The position numbers and the translations under genes are program-made. From positions 248,001 through 312,000 of the forward strand of contig JAWXUC010000001.1 of assembly GCA_044432975.1 (NCBI GenBank): a stretch of DNA of 64,000 bases, written 5' to 3'. The notes beneath the pieces are model-generated. The model was not told the DNA's origin. It ran no database searches and saw only the letters and a list, made by a program, of their open reading frames with translations. Below, in pieces: positions 41,938 through 49,621 of this stretch. Positions within the stretch are counted from its first letter, which is position 1. The number at the start of each line of letters is the position of its first letter. Source of the stretch: JAWXUC01 sp044432975 (GTDB lineage: Bacteria > Pseudomonadota > Alphaproteobacteria > RF32 > CAG-239).

Positions 41938-42924
41938 ATGCAACCTATTTATAAAATTACAGTAGATCAAGAAAATATCAACAGTATTCTAGCAAATAGA
42001 CTCATATCAATCAATATAACCGATGAATTTGGGTTAGTATCAGATAGTATGACAATGGAGTTAGACAATAGCGATGATATTTTTGAAGTCCCGCCACGAG
42101 GAGTAGAGCTAGAAGCTTTTTTGGGCTATGATGAAAACAATCTTTATTCAATGGGCAAGTTTATTGTTGATGAGATTGAGTTATCTTCTCCCCCTAATAA
42201 AATCACAATTACAGCCCGAGCGTCCAACTCTACTATAAAAGAGGATATGGGGGCGATTAAAGCCCCTAAAAGCAAATCTTGGGAAGAATGCACCTTATCA
42301 ACTATTGTTAGCACTATAGCGGTGGATTATGGGCTAACAGAGTCAATTGATATTAGCTTTAAGGATATATTTATCCAGCATATAGACCAAACAGATGAAA
42401 GCGATTTATCTTTTTTAGAACGTCTTGCCAAAGAGTATGGGGTAGAAGTAAAGATTGCAGGCGGTAAAATCATTTTTTTAGAACCTGCACGAGGGACTTT
42501 GCCCGATGGCACAACAATACCAACCACCTATATTAGCAAAGCAGACTTAAATAATTATAAAATGCGAATATCGGAGCGAGGTTTATATAATCAAGTTATT
42601 GCAAAATATTACGATTTAGATGACGCAGAAGAAAAAAAAGTTGAAGTGGGTGATGAAAAGCCCGCTTTTTCTATGCGAGATGTATATAGCAATGAAACAA
42701 CCGCTTTAATGCAAGCCAAAGCAAAATTGGCAGATATAGAGCGAGGGCAATATAGCTTATCGGCAGAAACAATAGGCAATCCGCTATTATCTGCAGAAAG
42801 CAAAATTGAAATAACAGGTATTTGTGAAGAATTACAAGGAGCTTGGATATTAAAACAAGTTAGTCATAGTTATTCTTCTAGCGGATATAAAACCTCTTTT
42901 GAGGCAACAAGACCATTAACGTAA
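41938..42924 (+). CDS. Baseplate hub, late control protein D family
   Basis: 328 residues. It has the P2 gpD structure: ITDEFGLVSDSMTMELDN, IDEIELSSPPNKITITARA, DQTDESDLSFLERLAKEYGVEVKIAGGKIIF and GAWILKQVSHSYSSSGYKTS. It forms the hub holding the spike. It ends the tail module. Confidence 0.92.
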   Translation: MQPIYKITVDQENINSILANRLISINITDEFGLVSDSMTMELDNSDDIFEVPPRGVELEAFLGYDENNLYSMGKFIVDEIELSSPPNKITITARASNSTIKEDMGAIKAPKSKSWEECTLSTIVSTIAVDYGLTESIDISFKDIFIQHIDQTDESDLSFLERLAKEYGVEVKIAGGKIIFLEPARGTLPDGTTIPTTYISKADLNNYKMRISERGLYNQVIAKYYDLDDAEEKKVEVGDEKPAFSMRDVYSNETTALMQAKAKLADIERGQYSLSAETIGNPLLSAESKIEITGICEELQGAWILKQVSHSYSSSGYKTSFEATRPLT

Positions 42925-42935
42925 GGAGGCGTAAT

Positions 42936-43214
42936 ATGGAAAATATACACTTTTTCTTTGAAGTCATCAATATACTTATTTATGCGTTGGCATTTATTTT
43001 GTGGCACAAACTCAAAGCAATTGAAGACAGGCACGACAAAACAAAAAATGATTTATCTCTTTTCAAAACCCATGTGGCAGAGCGATATTCTCCCAAAAAA
43101 GATATTGAAGAAATGGAAAGACGCATAAATGAGCAACTTATAACTTTAAGCAAACGAATGGAACAAGGTTTTCAAATGATTTATCAACAACTACTTAACA
43201 GAAAGGACAAATAA
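42936..43214 (+). CDS. Membrane-anchored coiled-coil phage protein
   Basis: 92 residues. One N-terminal membrane segment (FFEVINILIYALAFILWHKL) is followed by a charged coiled coil (EDRHDKTKNDLSLFKTHVAE; EEMERRINEQLITLSKRMEQG). This form is common for small phage proteins near lysis genes (DUF2730-like). A role in lysis or exclusion is possible but not shown. AAGGAGG precedes it, and one base separates it from the endolysin gene. Confidence 0.6.
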   Translation: MENIHFFFEVINILIYALAFILWHKLKAIEDRHDKTKNDLSLFKTHVAERYSPKKDIEEMERRINEQLITLSKRMEQGFQMIYQQLLNRKDK

Positions 43215-43215
43215 A

Positions 43216-43623
43216 ATGGCTGAATATTCAAAAACATCAAAAGAACGACTTGCAACTTGCCACGAGAGTTTAGCGTGGCTTTTTACTGTCGTGGTTCAAA
43301 ATTATGATTGCTCTATATTAGAGGGATACAGAACCCCAGAAAGACAAGCGGAGTTGCTTGCCAAAGGCAAAAGCAAGGTAAAAGACGGAAAACATAACAG
43401 CTTCCCATCAAATGCTGTTGACGTATCGCCTTATCCAATCCCTAAAAACTGGGGCGTTGGCGATAATTTAGAGCTTGCAAAGTTTTATCATTTTGCGGGC
43501 TATGTTAAAGCCACCGCCGATAGCTTAGGAGTTAAAATCCGCTGGGGAGGAGATTGGAACGGCAATAATGATTTTAGCGACCAAACATTTAATGATCTAG
43601 TTCATTTTGAATTAGTTGATTAA
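43216..43623 (+). CDS. M15-family peptidase endolysin
   Basis: 135 residues. The zinc peptidase motifs are complete: SILEGYRTPERQAELLAKGKS, HNSFPSNAVDVSPY (first His and Asp ligands, HxxxxxxxD) and the closing DLVHFEL (final His). Members cleave the stem peptide of peptidoglycan (D,D- or L,D-type). No signal peptide, so it needs a holin to leave the cytoplasm; a holin-like gene follows. Confidence 0.9.
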   Translation: MAEYSKTSKERLATCHESLAWLFTVVVQNYDCSILEGYRTPERQAELLAKGKSKVKDGKHNSFPSNAVDVSPYPIPKNWGVGDNLELAKFYHFAGYVKATADSLGVKIRWGGDWNGNNDFSDQTFNDLVHFELVD

Positions 43624-43650
43624 CAAGATTTAAGGACAGTCCTTAAATAG

Positions 43651-43678
43651 ACCGCTTGCGTTATGCAGGCTTTTTTTA
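43651..43678 (+). terminator. Terminator after the endolysin gene
   Basis: Stem CCGCTTGC/GCAGGC around a GTTAT loop with a seven-T run. A second small palindrome (ATTTAAGGAC/GTCCTTAAAT) lies just upstream at 43627-43647. Both are in the gap before the holin-like gene. Confidence 0.6.
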
Positions 43679-43700
43679 TGCAAAAAATAGGAGAAAACAA

Positions 43701-43895
43701 ATGAGTGAAATCATTAGTAAGTTAAAACTTAATCAAGCCTCAACATGGCGAGGTATTGTTGGGATATTGGGAAGCTTTGGCGTTGCCATAAGTCCCGACC
43801 TTGCAGAACAAATTATCGCCATTTGTGTGGCAGGTATTGGTATTATTGAAGTTGTCCGCAACGAAAAGGCAAGTGATGATGACAATAATGAGTAA
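43701..43895 (+). CDS. Holin-like small membrane protein
   Basis: 64 residues from ATG 43701 (AGGAGAAAAC upstream). One or two hydrophobic segments (WRGIVGILGSFGVAISPDLAEQ; IIAICVAGIGIIEVV) and a charged C-terminus (RNEKASDDDNNE). Size, build and location between endolysin and spanin genes fit a holin. No conserved motif can confirm it. Confidence 0.65.
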   Translation: MSEIISKLKLNQASTWRGIVGILGSFGVAISPDLAEQIIAICVAGIGIIEVVRNEKASDDDNNE

Positions 43896-44073
43896 AATTA
43901 AAGCGGTGGCATTTTTTGTCATCGCTCTTTTTTTATATCTATTCGGATATAAAAACGCAATCAATAAATACAAAGCAAAAGGATTAAAAAATGTTGAAGA
44001 AGCAAAAAAGGCTCGTGATTGCCTTAATGACGTTGATAGGATTAACCGCTTGCACGACAAATACAAACGCTGA
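43888..44073 (+). CDS. Rz-like inner-membrane spanin
   Basis: 61 residues from ATG 43888, which overlaps the holin-like stop by 8 bases (ATGs at 43876 and 43879 are alternatives). An N-terminal membrane anchor (KAVAFFVIALFLYLFGY) is followed by a charged periplasmic helix (INKYKAKGLKNVEEAKKARDC). Together with the nested lipoprotein gene at 43991 in another frame this is the Rz/Rz1 arrangement that fuses inner and outer membranes at the end of lysis. Confidence 0.7.
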   Translation: MSKIKAVAFFVIALFLYLFGYKNAINKYKAKGLKNVEEAKKARDCLNDVDRINRLHDKYKR

Positions 44074-44185
44074 CTTCTGCCTAATCTATGAGCCTGTTTA
44101 TATGGATTATGAACACGATACCATCGATACAATCACACAAGTAGATAGAAATAATATCGTTTATGACGATATGTGCCAACATTAA
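43991..44185 (+). CDS. Rz1-like outer-membrane lipoprotein spanin
   Basis: 64 residues with a lipoprotein signal: basic start MLKKQKRLVIALM and lipobox LTAC at Cys21. The mature part includes FCLIYEPVYMDYEHDTIDTI, a phrase typical of small alphaproteobacterial phage lipoproteins. The first 83 bases lie inside the Rz-like gene in a different frame, a hallmark of spanin pairs. Confidence 0.75.
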   Translation: MLKKQKRLVIALMTLIGLTACTTNTNADFCLIYEPVYMDYEHDTIDTITQVDRNNIVYDDMCQH

Positions 44186-44201
44186 AGAAAAAGGAAATAT
44201 G

Positions 44202-45203
44202 ATGAAAAAAACAGCAGAATATGTATCAATTGGACACCCCGACAAGGTTGCAGACTTTATTTCAAGCTATATTTTAGATAAAGCTATTGAACAAGACCCC
44301 ATGGTTAAATATGCCGTTGAGGTTCTTATCAAAGAAAATATTGTTATCTTAGGCGGGGAAATCAAAGGCAATGTTGATTTAAGTAAGCTAAAAGAATATG
44401 TAGTGGAAGCATTAGCAGAAATTGGCTATAATAAAGATTATGCCGTTATATGGGGCAAATACGCTATTGATCCGTGCGAAATAAAAATTCTTAATCTTAT
44501 TGGCCAACAATCTGATGACATTAACAAAGGTGTAGAACAAAATGGCTGGGGCGACCAAGGTGTCTTTGTTGGCTATGCTTGTCAAAGCGAGGGATTGGTC
44601 AATAAAGAGCTATACTTAGCCCGTAAACTAAACAAAGCCCTTTATGAAAAGGCTCTTTGTTCTCTAAATCTTGGGATAGACATTAAAACGCAAATTACAT
44701 TAGATGATACAGGCAATGTTGAAACAGCTATTGTTGCAATCCCTATGCTTGAAAATGAAGACTTGACAGGCGTTGTTGTTGATGTTTTAGGTATAACACC
44801 TCAAAACATTATTATTAACGGCACAGGCGTTTATAAAACCCATTCATCTATTGCCGATTGTGGCGTATCGGGCAGAAAATTAGCTTGCGATTTTTATTCT
44901 ACAGCGTGTCCTATTGGCGGTGGCAGTCCCTGGACAAAGGACGCAAGCAAGGCAGACTTAACGCTTAACCTATACGCTCGCAAGTTGGCCATTGATTATT
45001 TAGAGGATAATGATGAGGCTTTTGTTTATTTATCTTCTTGTATAGGGCAATCCAATTTAACAAGTGCGGTTATTAAAACAATCAAAAACGGTGTTGAAAC
45101 AAATACGCCCCTAACTATCAATAAAACACCCACCGATTTAATAAATCTGCTGGGGTTAAGAAAACCAATCTTTGCAGAACTATGCAAAAATGGCTTAACC
45201 TAA
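44202..45203 (+). CDS. metK: Phage-encoded S-adenosylmethionine synthetase
   Basis: 333 residues from ATG 44202 (AAGGAAAT before it; the adjacent ATG 44199 is equally readable). Motifs of MetK are present: SIGHPDKVADFIS (residues 11-15 GHPDK), GWGDQGVFVGYACQ, VSGRKLACDFY and GGGSPWTKDASKADLTLNLYAR (compare GGGAFSGKDPSKVD). The protein is about 50 residues shorter than cellular MetK (around 384) and clearly diverged. It makes SAM from methionine and ATP. Since the element carries several methyltransferases, it may secure their cofactor; that link is inferred. A terminator follows. Confidence 0.88.
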   Translation: MKKTAEYVSIGHPDKVADFISSYILDKAIEQDPMVKYAVEVLIKENIVILGGEIKGNVDLSKLKEYVVEALAEIGYNKDYAVIWGKYAIDPCEIKILNLIGQQSDDINKGVEQNGWGDQGVFVGYACQSEGLVNKELYLARKLNKALYEKALCSLNLGIDIKTQITLDDTGNVETAIVAIPMLENEDLTGVVVDVLGITPQNIIINGTGVYKTHSSIADCGVSGRKLACDFYSTACPIGGGSPWTKDASKADLTLNLYARKLAIDYLEDNDEAFVYLSSCIGQSNLTSAVIKTIKNGVETNTPLTINKTPTDLINLLGLRKPIFAELCKNGLT

Positions 45204-45226
45204 AAAACCCCATTATCTCCCCCAAC

Positions 45227-45257
45227 ACCTCCTCCTAACCAGAGGAGGTCTTTTTTT
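45227..45257 (+). terminator. Intrinsic terminator after metK
   Basis: Eight-pair stem ACCTCCTC/GAGGAGGT with a 7-nt loop, then C and seven T. It ends the lysis/metK transcript. Confidence 0.85.
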
Positions 45258-45350
45258 GTTTGTATAATAGGTAATTTAGTGTTAAAAGAGCTAAAAACAA
45301 ATTGCTATTTCAAAAAAAATAAATTATTATCCTTTGCAAGGAGTTTGGAT

Positions 45351-47264
45351 ATGGCATTTACAGTAGACACATTAACAGCAGTAAATAGATTAAATAAAAA
45401 GGTTCATTTTTTGCAACCCTTATTTGAAGCAATATCAAATTCTTTAGAAGCTGGTGCAACAGAAATTTCTGTTAATTTAGAAGCAAATGAAAAAATATTA
45501 GTTGATATTCCAAAAAAAATAACAGGTTTCTCAATTACAGATAATGGCGAAGGATTTACAGTTGAAAATCAAGAATCGTTTAAGACGTTGTGGACTACTC
45601 ATAAATTGGATATTGGTTGTAAGGGCGTTGGGCGTTTAACATGGCTTCGTGTTTTTCAAAAGGCAACTATTACAAGTTATCTTAACAACTCTGTTGTTTC
45701 TATTATTTTTGATAAATCATTTGATCCTAAGAAGCATATAACAAAAAATAATTGTGAGAAAACTACAGCAACAAAAACAACTATTCATTTTGAGAATATT
45801 ACGGATAAATATTATAATGAAACAGTAGACCATAGAGTTGAAGCTAATCTTGAAAAAATTTATGATATTGTTGAAAAGCATTTATTAGTTAAATTATCAT
45901 TGTTGAAGAAAGAGGGAAAAAGCTTTTCTATCACACTTTGTCTTGATGGTGATAGTTTTGAAATAACTAATAATACAATACCAGAATTATTAGAAAAAGA
46001 CTTTAAGATAATTGATTCTAATAAAAATGAACATTTATTTAAGCTATATTATAACTTTTTTAATAATGCTAAAAAACAAAAGTATCTTTATTATTGTGCT
46101 AATAATAGAATTGTTAATGAATTTCAAGATAGTGTTTCTCCAGCTAGTTTGCCAAATAATGATTCGGTAATTATGCTTTTAACATCTGAATATCTTGATG
46201 AAAGAGTAAATGATGAAAGAAATGAATTTACATTATCATTATCTAATAATAATCCTACATTAAGTGATCCAATTCCTTTTCCTAAAATAACCTCTTTTTT
46301 AAAAATAGCGGTTCAAGAATTGATTTTAAATGAATATCCAATCGTTTCAGAGAATAACTTGGAAATTATAACCAAGGCAATAGATAAAGCTCCATATCTG
46401 GCAAAATATATAAGAGAAGATGAAGAAATAATCAAAACGGAAAAAGCAGTTATTGAAAATGCAAAGAAAAAATATGAAACAGAAAAAGAAACTATAAAAA
46501 ACAAATTTTCCTCAATGCTCAAAAAAAATTATGTTGATGATAAAATTTTTTATCAAGCCATTACATCTATTCGGGATATTGCAGCAAGAGAGCTTGGAGA
46601 ATATATACATTATAGACAACAAATAATAGAGGGTTTAAAAAAGCTTTCCAATAAAAATGAAGAAATAGAAAAACTTGTCCATAATCTTTTTATGAATATG
46701 AAATCGGAAAGCATAAATGAAGATATTTCAATGCTTAATGTATATGATAGTAATTTATGGCTTTTAGATGATAAATTTTTATCATATACATACGCAGCTA
46801 GCGATAAAAAAATAAATAGTATTTTAAAACAGCATAATTTAGATATAGATAAAAACAATGGTAGTAAAGCACCAGATTTAGCCGTATTTTATTCAAATAA
46901 AGAAAATACAACAGATTTAACTTGTGTTTTAGTTGAAATAAAGCCTTTTGGAATATCTGCAGATAAAAAATATGCTGGATTAAGACAGGTAAGAAAATAT
47001 GTAAATATTTTTTATGAAAACAATAAAAATATAAAATCTTTTTGGGCTTATTTAATTACAAAAATAGATGATGAGTTTAAGGACGAACTTAATCGTGATG
47101 GCTTTAAGCCTTTATTTTCAACGGCTAATGGACATAAAATTTTTATTAAATATTTTCCTGATGAAACTCCTCCAATATATTTAGAAGTAATTTGTGTTGA
47201 CGCCATAATTCAAGATGCAGAAGCTAGAAATAAATCTTTTTTAGATATATTAAAACAGTCTTAA
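45351..47264 (+). CDS. GHKL-ATPase with C-terminal PD-(D/E)XK-like nuclease
   Basis: 637 residues from ATG 45351 (GCAAGGAG upstream; 45279 has no good site). The N-terminal Hsp90/MutL-type ATPase has the N box EAISNSLEAGA (Asn30), G1 box DNGEGF (64-69) and G2 box GCKGVGRL (89-96). The middle is helical (KAVIENAKKKYETEKETIKN). The C-terminus contains APDLAVFY (Asp509) and LVEIKPFG (Glu529, Lys531), the D...ExK core of restriction-type nucleases, followed by a helix QVRKYVNIFY. MORC/MutL-like ATPases tied to restriction modules are known in bacteria (the MORC-origin family of Iyer, Abhiman and Aravind). A defence role here is inferred; it stands alone, after a terminator, at the cargo end of the prophage. 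Confidence 0.75.
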   Translation: MAFTVDTLTAVNRLNKKVHFLQPLFEAISNSLEAGATEISVNLEANEKILVDIPKKITGFSITDNGEGFTVENQESFKTLWTTHKLDIGCKGVGRLTWLRVFQKATITSYLNNSVVSIIFDKSFDPKKHITKNNCEKTTATKTTIHFENITDKYYNETVDHRVEANLEKIYDIVEKHLLVKLSLLKKEGKSFSITLCLDGDSFEITNNTIPELLEKDFKIIDSNKNEHLFKLYYNFFNNAKKQKYLYYCANNRIVNEFQDSVSPASLPNNDSVIMLLTSEYLDERVNDERNEFTLSLSNNNPTLSDPIPFPKITSFLKIAVQELILNEYPIVSENNLEIITKAIDKAPYLAKYIREDEEIIKTEKAVIENAKKKYETEKETIKNKFSSMLKKNYVDDKIFYQAITSIRDIAARELGEYIHYRQQIIEGLKKLSNKNEEIEKLVHNLFMNMKSESINEDISMLNVYDSNLWLLDDKFLSYTYAASDKKINSILKQHNLDIDKNNGSKAPDLAVFYSNKENTTDLTCVLVEIKPFGISADKKYAGLRQVRKYVNIFYENNKNIKSFWAYLITKIDDEFKDELNRDGFKPLFSTANGHKIFIKYFPDETPPIYLEVICVDAIIQDAEARNKSFLDILKQS

Positions 47265-47353
47265 TACAAATTAGCAAACAATCCTCTGGACATTGATTTT
47301 TTTATCCCGTAAATGACACAATGCTTATTTTTTAATAAAAATTGAGGTTAGAT

Positions 47354-48151
47354 ATGGGATTACAGACGAAGCAATTATCATTTGATGATATTTTTAACAC
47401 TCCACCAATTGAGGCTAAACAGCCAATCATTGAACAAAAGGCACCAAAAACAAAAAAGCAAAAAGAGATAACCGAAGACGGCTTAATCAAGAAATTTGAA
47501 GAAATATCACGATTAAGCCGTTTTCCTATACACACAGTTTTTGAAGACTTTTGCAAAATCGGGGCAATTTCTTTTCACAACGCTTATCAAAACTTGCCTG
47601 CGATGAAATACTATAAAGAACAATATGACACGCTAGAAGCCGAATATCTGCGTTTAACAAAGAAATATGGGCAAGAGCAGACGCATTTATTAGCAGAGGG
47701 ATTATCTATGCTGGCGATTCTTATGTATAGCAGTCCCCGAGATTATTTAGGCAGGGTATTTCATAGGCTAAACCTCAATAAACATTATCACGGGCAATTT
47801 TTTACGCCCGACCATATTTGCCAACTCATGGCAGAAATGACCTTATCGCCAAATTTTGATGAAGAACTAAAAAGAAAAGGTTATTTTAGCATTGCAGAGC
47901 CAACCTGTGGCTCGGGGGCTATGCTAATAGGGGCTTACAAAGTCCTGCAAGACAGAAATATAGCAAATATCGGCGACATTTTATATATAGAAGCGACCGA
48001 CTTAGATCCTTTATGCGTTGATATGGCTTTCCTACAATTAAGCATATTAGGGCTAAAAGCTCGTGTTATGCACGGCAATACGTTTTCCCAAGAGATTTTC
48101 CACACATACCACACCCCCGAATTGCAATTAGTCAATCCCGAGTGTAGATAA
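47354..48151 (+). CDS. N6-adenine DNA methylase-like protein, no visible motif IV
   Basis: 265 residues from ATG 47354 (TGAGG upstream). The HsdM-type core is present: HYHGQFFTPDHICQLMAEM (the FFTP box), IAEPTCGSGAMLIGAYK (SAM-binding motif I) and YIEATDLDPLCVDMAFLQLSILGL. It ends soon after HGNTFSQEIFHTYHTPELQL, where active enzymes usually have (N/D)PP(Y/F); I see no such motif. Related short methylases on mobile elements have the same form, so it may be a natural family with an altered motif rather than a truncation. It may methylate DNA, or bind SAM or sites only. The N-terminal 45 residues are low-complexity. Confidence 0.7.
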   Translation: MGLQTKQLSFDDIFNTPPIEAKQPIIEQKAPKTKKQKEITEDGLIKKFEEISRLSRFPIHTVFEDFCKIGAISFHNAYQNLPAMKYYKEQYDTLEAEYLRLTKKYGQEQTHLLAEGLSMLAILMYSSPRDYLGRVFHRLNLNKHYHGQFFTPDHICQLMAEMTLSPNFDEELKRKGYFSIAEPTCGSGAMLIGAYKVLQDRNIANIGDILYIEATDLDPLCVDMAFLQLSILGLKARVMHGNTFSQEIFHTYHTPELQLVNPECR

Positions 48152-48209
48152 TGAAATTATAAAATTAAGTGTCTTTCTGATATTTATTGAAGATATTTTT
48201 CATATTGAC

Positions 48210-48238
48210 TTGACAATGATTTTGCTTTTCTATATATT
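48210..48238 (+). promoter_or_regulatory. Sigma-70-type promoter for the element's tRNA-Lys
   Basis: TTGACA at 48210-48215 and TATATT at 48233-48238 are separated by exactly 17 bp. The predicted start near 48245 is about 7 nt before the tRNA. This is the strongest consensus promoter I see in the window. Confidence 0.75.
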
Positions 48239-48251
48239 TATTTACTGTTAT

Positions 48252-48328
48252 GGGTGCTTAGCTCAGTTGGCTAGAGCAATTGACTCTTAATCAATGGGTC
48301 GAGGGTTCGAATCCCTCAGCGCCTACCA
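48252..48328 (+). tRNA. tRNA-Lys(CTT) carried by the prophage
   Basis: 77 nt including encoded CCA. Acceptor GGGTGCT/AGCGCCT (with G-U pairs), D-arm GCTC/GAGC, anticodon stem ATTGA/TCAAT, loop CTCTTAA with anticodon CTT at 48286-48288, variable loop GGGTC, T-arm GAGGG/CCCTC with TTCGAAT. All stems pair. Compared with the split host tRNA-Lys it has the same anticodon but many paired, compensating changes (for example acceptor positions 6-7/66-67, the T-stem, and the anticodon stem), so it is a functional but diverged gene, not a copy. It reads AAG lysine codons. It has its own promoter and terminator. Confidence 0.97.
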
Positions 48329-48332
48329 CTCT

Positions 48333-48367
48333 AAGTCGTTGAAATTGCAGGATTTTAGCGACTTTTT
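48333..48367 (+). terminator. Terminator after tRNA-Lys
   Basis: An imperfect stem of about 13 pairs starts with AAGTCG and closes with CGACTT, followed by T5. It lies five bases after the CCA end. Confidence 0.75.
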
Positions 48368-48428
48368 CATTACCTAAATTGCAACCCCAAAAATCATCAA
48401 AAACACCCCAAATTTAAAACTTTTTCGG

Positions 48429-48447
48429 AAAATTTCCGAGGATTTTT
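48429..48447. repeat. Third, imperfect copy of the arm-type repeat
   Basis: AAAATTTCCGAGGATTTTT resembles the arm repeat AAAATTTTCCGAGTTTTTT found near both ends of the element. It sits about 100 bp after the tRNA. This may mark an old end of the element or of a related one. Confidence 0.4.
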
Positions 48448-48510
48448 CCCTCCTCAAGAATCGCTATATTGAAGCTTTGAAAAATAAATATCAAAGCTCT
48501 ATAAATACAA

Positions 48511-48543
48511 AAAAGCATTAGAAATAAATCTAATGCTTTTTTT
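48511..48543. terminator. Bidirectional terminator
   Basis: Stem AAAAAGCATTAG/CTAATGCTTTTT with an 8-nt loop and A/T runs on both sides, 16 bases past the stop of the minus-strand gene that ends at 48559. Confidence 0.85.
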
Positions 48544-48558
48544 GTTTGTTAGCAAAGG

Positions 48559-48981
48559 TTAAATTAGTTGATGGCAAGCTATCATGATTATTAAAACTAC
48601 AAAATAGCAATAAGAAAACACGGGGTGTTTTTTGCCATTAACAACAGATGAGAGCATCTTTCTTTCAAATGTAAATACTCCATGAAAGTGAAGTGCTAAT
48701 AATAGCCATATTGATAAACCCAAGCAAAGAGCTATAATCCACGCTATTTGTCCCAAAGAGAGCCAAAAAAGTATACTTGGAGTATCTTCGTCAAACCCAC
48801 TTAACAATGAAATAATAATGCAAATTGCATAAGCCGAAACCATTGTTGTTAAGTAAAGCAGATTTTCAACGTCAAAAAACTTTATAATTAAAAAAGCTTG
48901 AATTGACAATATCGCAGTAACAATTAATGTCTGTTTAATAGGCTTTTTATAGCACTCAAAGAATTCTTTTAGATTTTCCAT
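48559..48981 (-). CDS. Small multi-pass membrane protein, unknown
   Basis: 140 residues with about four hydrophobic segments (TLIVTAILSIQAFLIIKFF, LYLTTMVSAYAICIIISLL, ILFWLSLGQIAWIIALCLGL, HPVFSYCYFVVLIIMIACHQ). Not recognised. It lacks a Shine-Dalgarno sequence; the leader is AT-rich (TAATCATTAAAACTATATATT before ATG), like its upstream neighbours. It is the last of three minus-strand genes at the cargo end of the prophage, possibly a lysogenic-conversion or immunity factor. Confidence 0.6.
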   Translation of the reverse strand: MENLKEFFECYKKPIKQTLIVTAILSIQAFLIIKFFDVENLLYLTTMVSAYAICIIISLLSGFDEDTPSILFWLSLGQIAWIIALCLGLSIWLLLALHFHGVFTFERKMLSSVVNGKKHPVFSYCYFVVLIIMIACHQLI

Positions 48982-49015
48982 AATATATAGTTTTAATGAT
49001 TACGTTTCTTTATTA

Positions 49016-49348
49016 TTAAACGTCATACTGCCTTTGTATAATCCATTTTGATCTCTCATAAAAATTACGAATATTATTATGCCAACGATATATGAAAGAG
49101 AACTCATTAACTGTAGAACATCCGTTATTTTTTGCAAATTGAATTATAAAGTCTTCTCCATATTCTCCAACCCATGTTTGAAAACCAGAAAGTAAATACT
49201 GATCTAAAAATATGAAATATATGCGATCTATATTTTTTTCAGATGCAATAAAATCATTACTTTCTTGTTTAAACTTTACTATTAAAGCTTCTATTTTAAC
49301 GTAATAGTCAAGGTCAACTCCTATTAGAGCTAATACTTCTTTATTCAT
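49016..49348 (-). CDS. Hypothetical cargo protein
   Basis: 110 residues, predicted helical and soluble, with several aromatic residues (FLDQYLLSGFQTWVGEYGED; FIYRWHNNIRNFYERSKW). No family recognised. It begins 18 bases after the stop of the gene at 49367 and has an AT-only leader without a Shine-Dalgarno site. Probably co-transcribed with the genes on both sides. Confidence 0.55.
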   Translation of the reverse strand: MNKEVLALIGVDLDYYVKIEALIVKFKQESNDFIASEKNIDRIYFIFLDQYLLSGFQTWVGEYGEDFIIQFAKNNGCSTVNEFSFIYRWHNNIRNFYERSKWIIQRQYDV

Positions 49349-49366
49349 AATAATCTAATTTAAAAG

Positions 49367-49621
49367 TTAATACTCATTTGCTTTTTGTAAGAAAGCTGTT
49401 TTATTTTTCAAACAATTTTCATACATATAGTCTGCAACTATTACAGTTCCCTCATAAGGAGCTAAAATCACAGTGCCATAAGGCAATAACATTACGGCTT
49501 TAGTTTCTTTATACCTTTTATTAAAAACACCTATGTTCGTTGTACATAAATCACTAAATGGGGCAATTCGTTTATAAGCACGTTTGCTTTCACCATTTAT
49601 TATGTTTTTATACTCTTTCAT
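49367..49621 (-). CDS. Hypothetical cargo protein
   Basis: 84 residues (NGESKRAYKRIAPFSDLCTTN; AVMLLPYGTVILAPYEGTVIV). Basic N-terminus, then a beta-rich hydrophobic section. No family recognised. First gene of the minus-strand run; its leader TAATCATTAAAATTATATT matches that of the 48559-48981 gene almost exactly. Confidence 0.55.
   Translation of the reverse strand: MKEYKNIINGESKRAYKRIAPFSDLCTTNIGVFNKRYKETKAVMLLPYGTVILAPYEGTVIVADYMYENCLKNKTAFLQKANEY

Noticed and set aside
48252..48328. The tRNA-Lys at 48252 as attR of the element
   Set aside because: It is complete and in the opposite orientation to the left tRNA fragment, so it cannot form a direct-repeat att pair. The true partner is the 5' half at 49977-50016.
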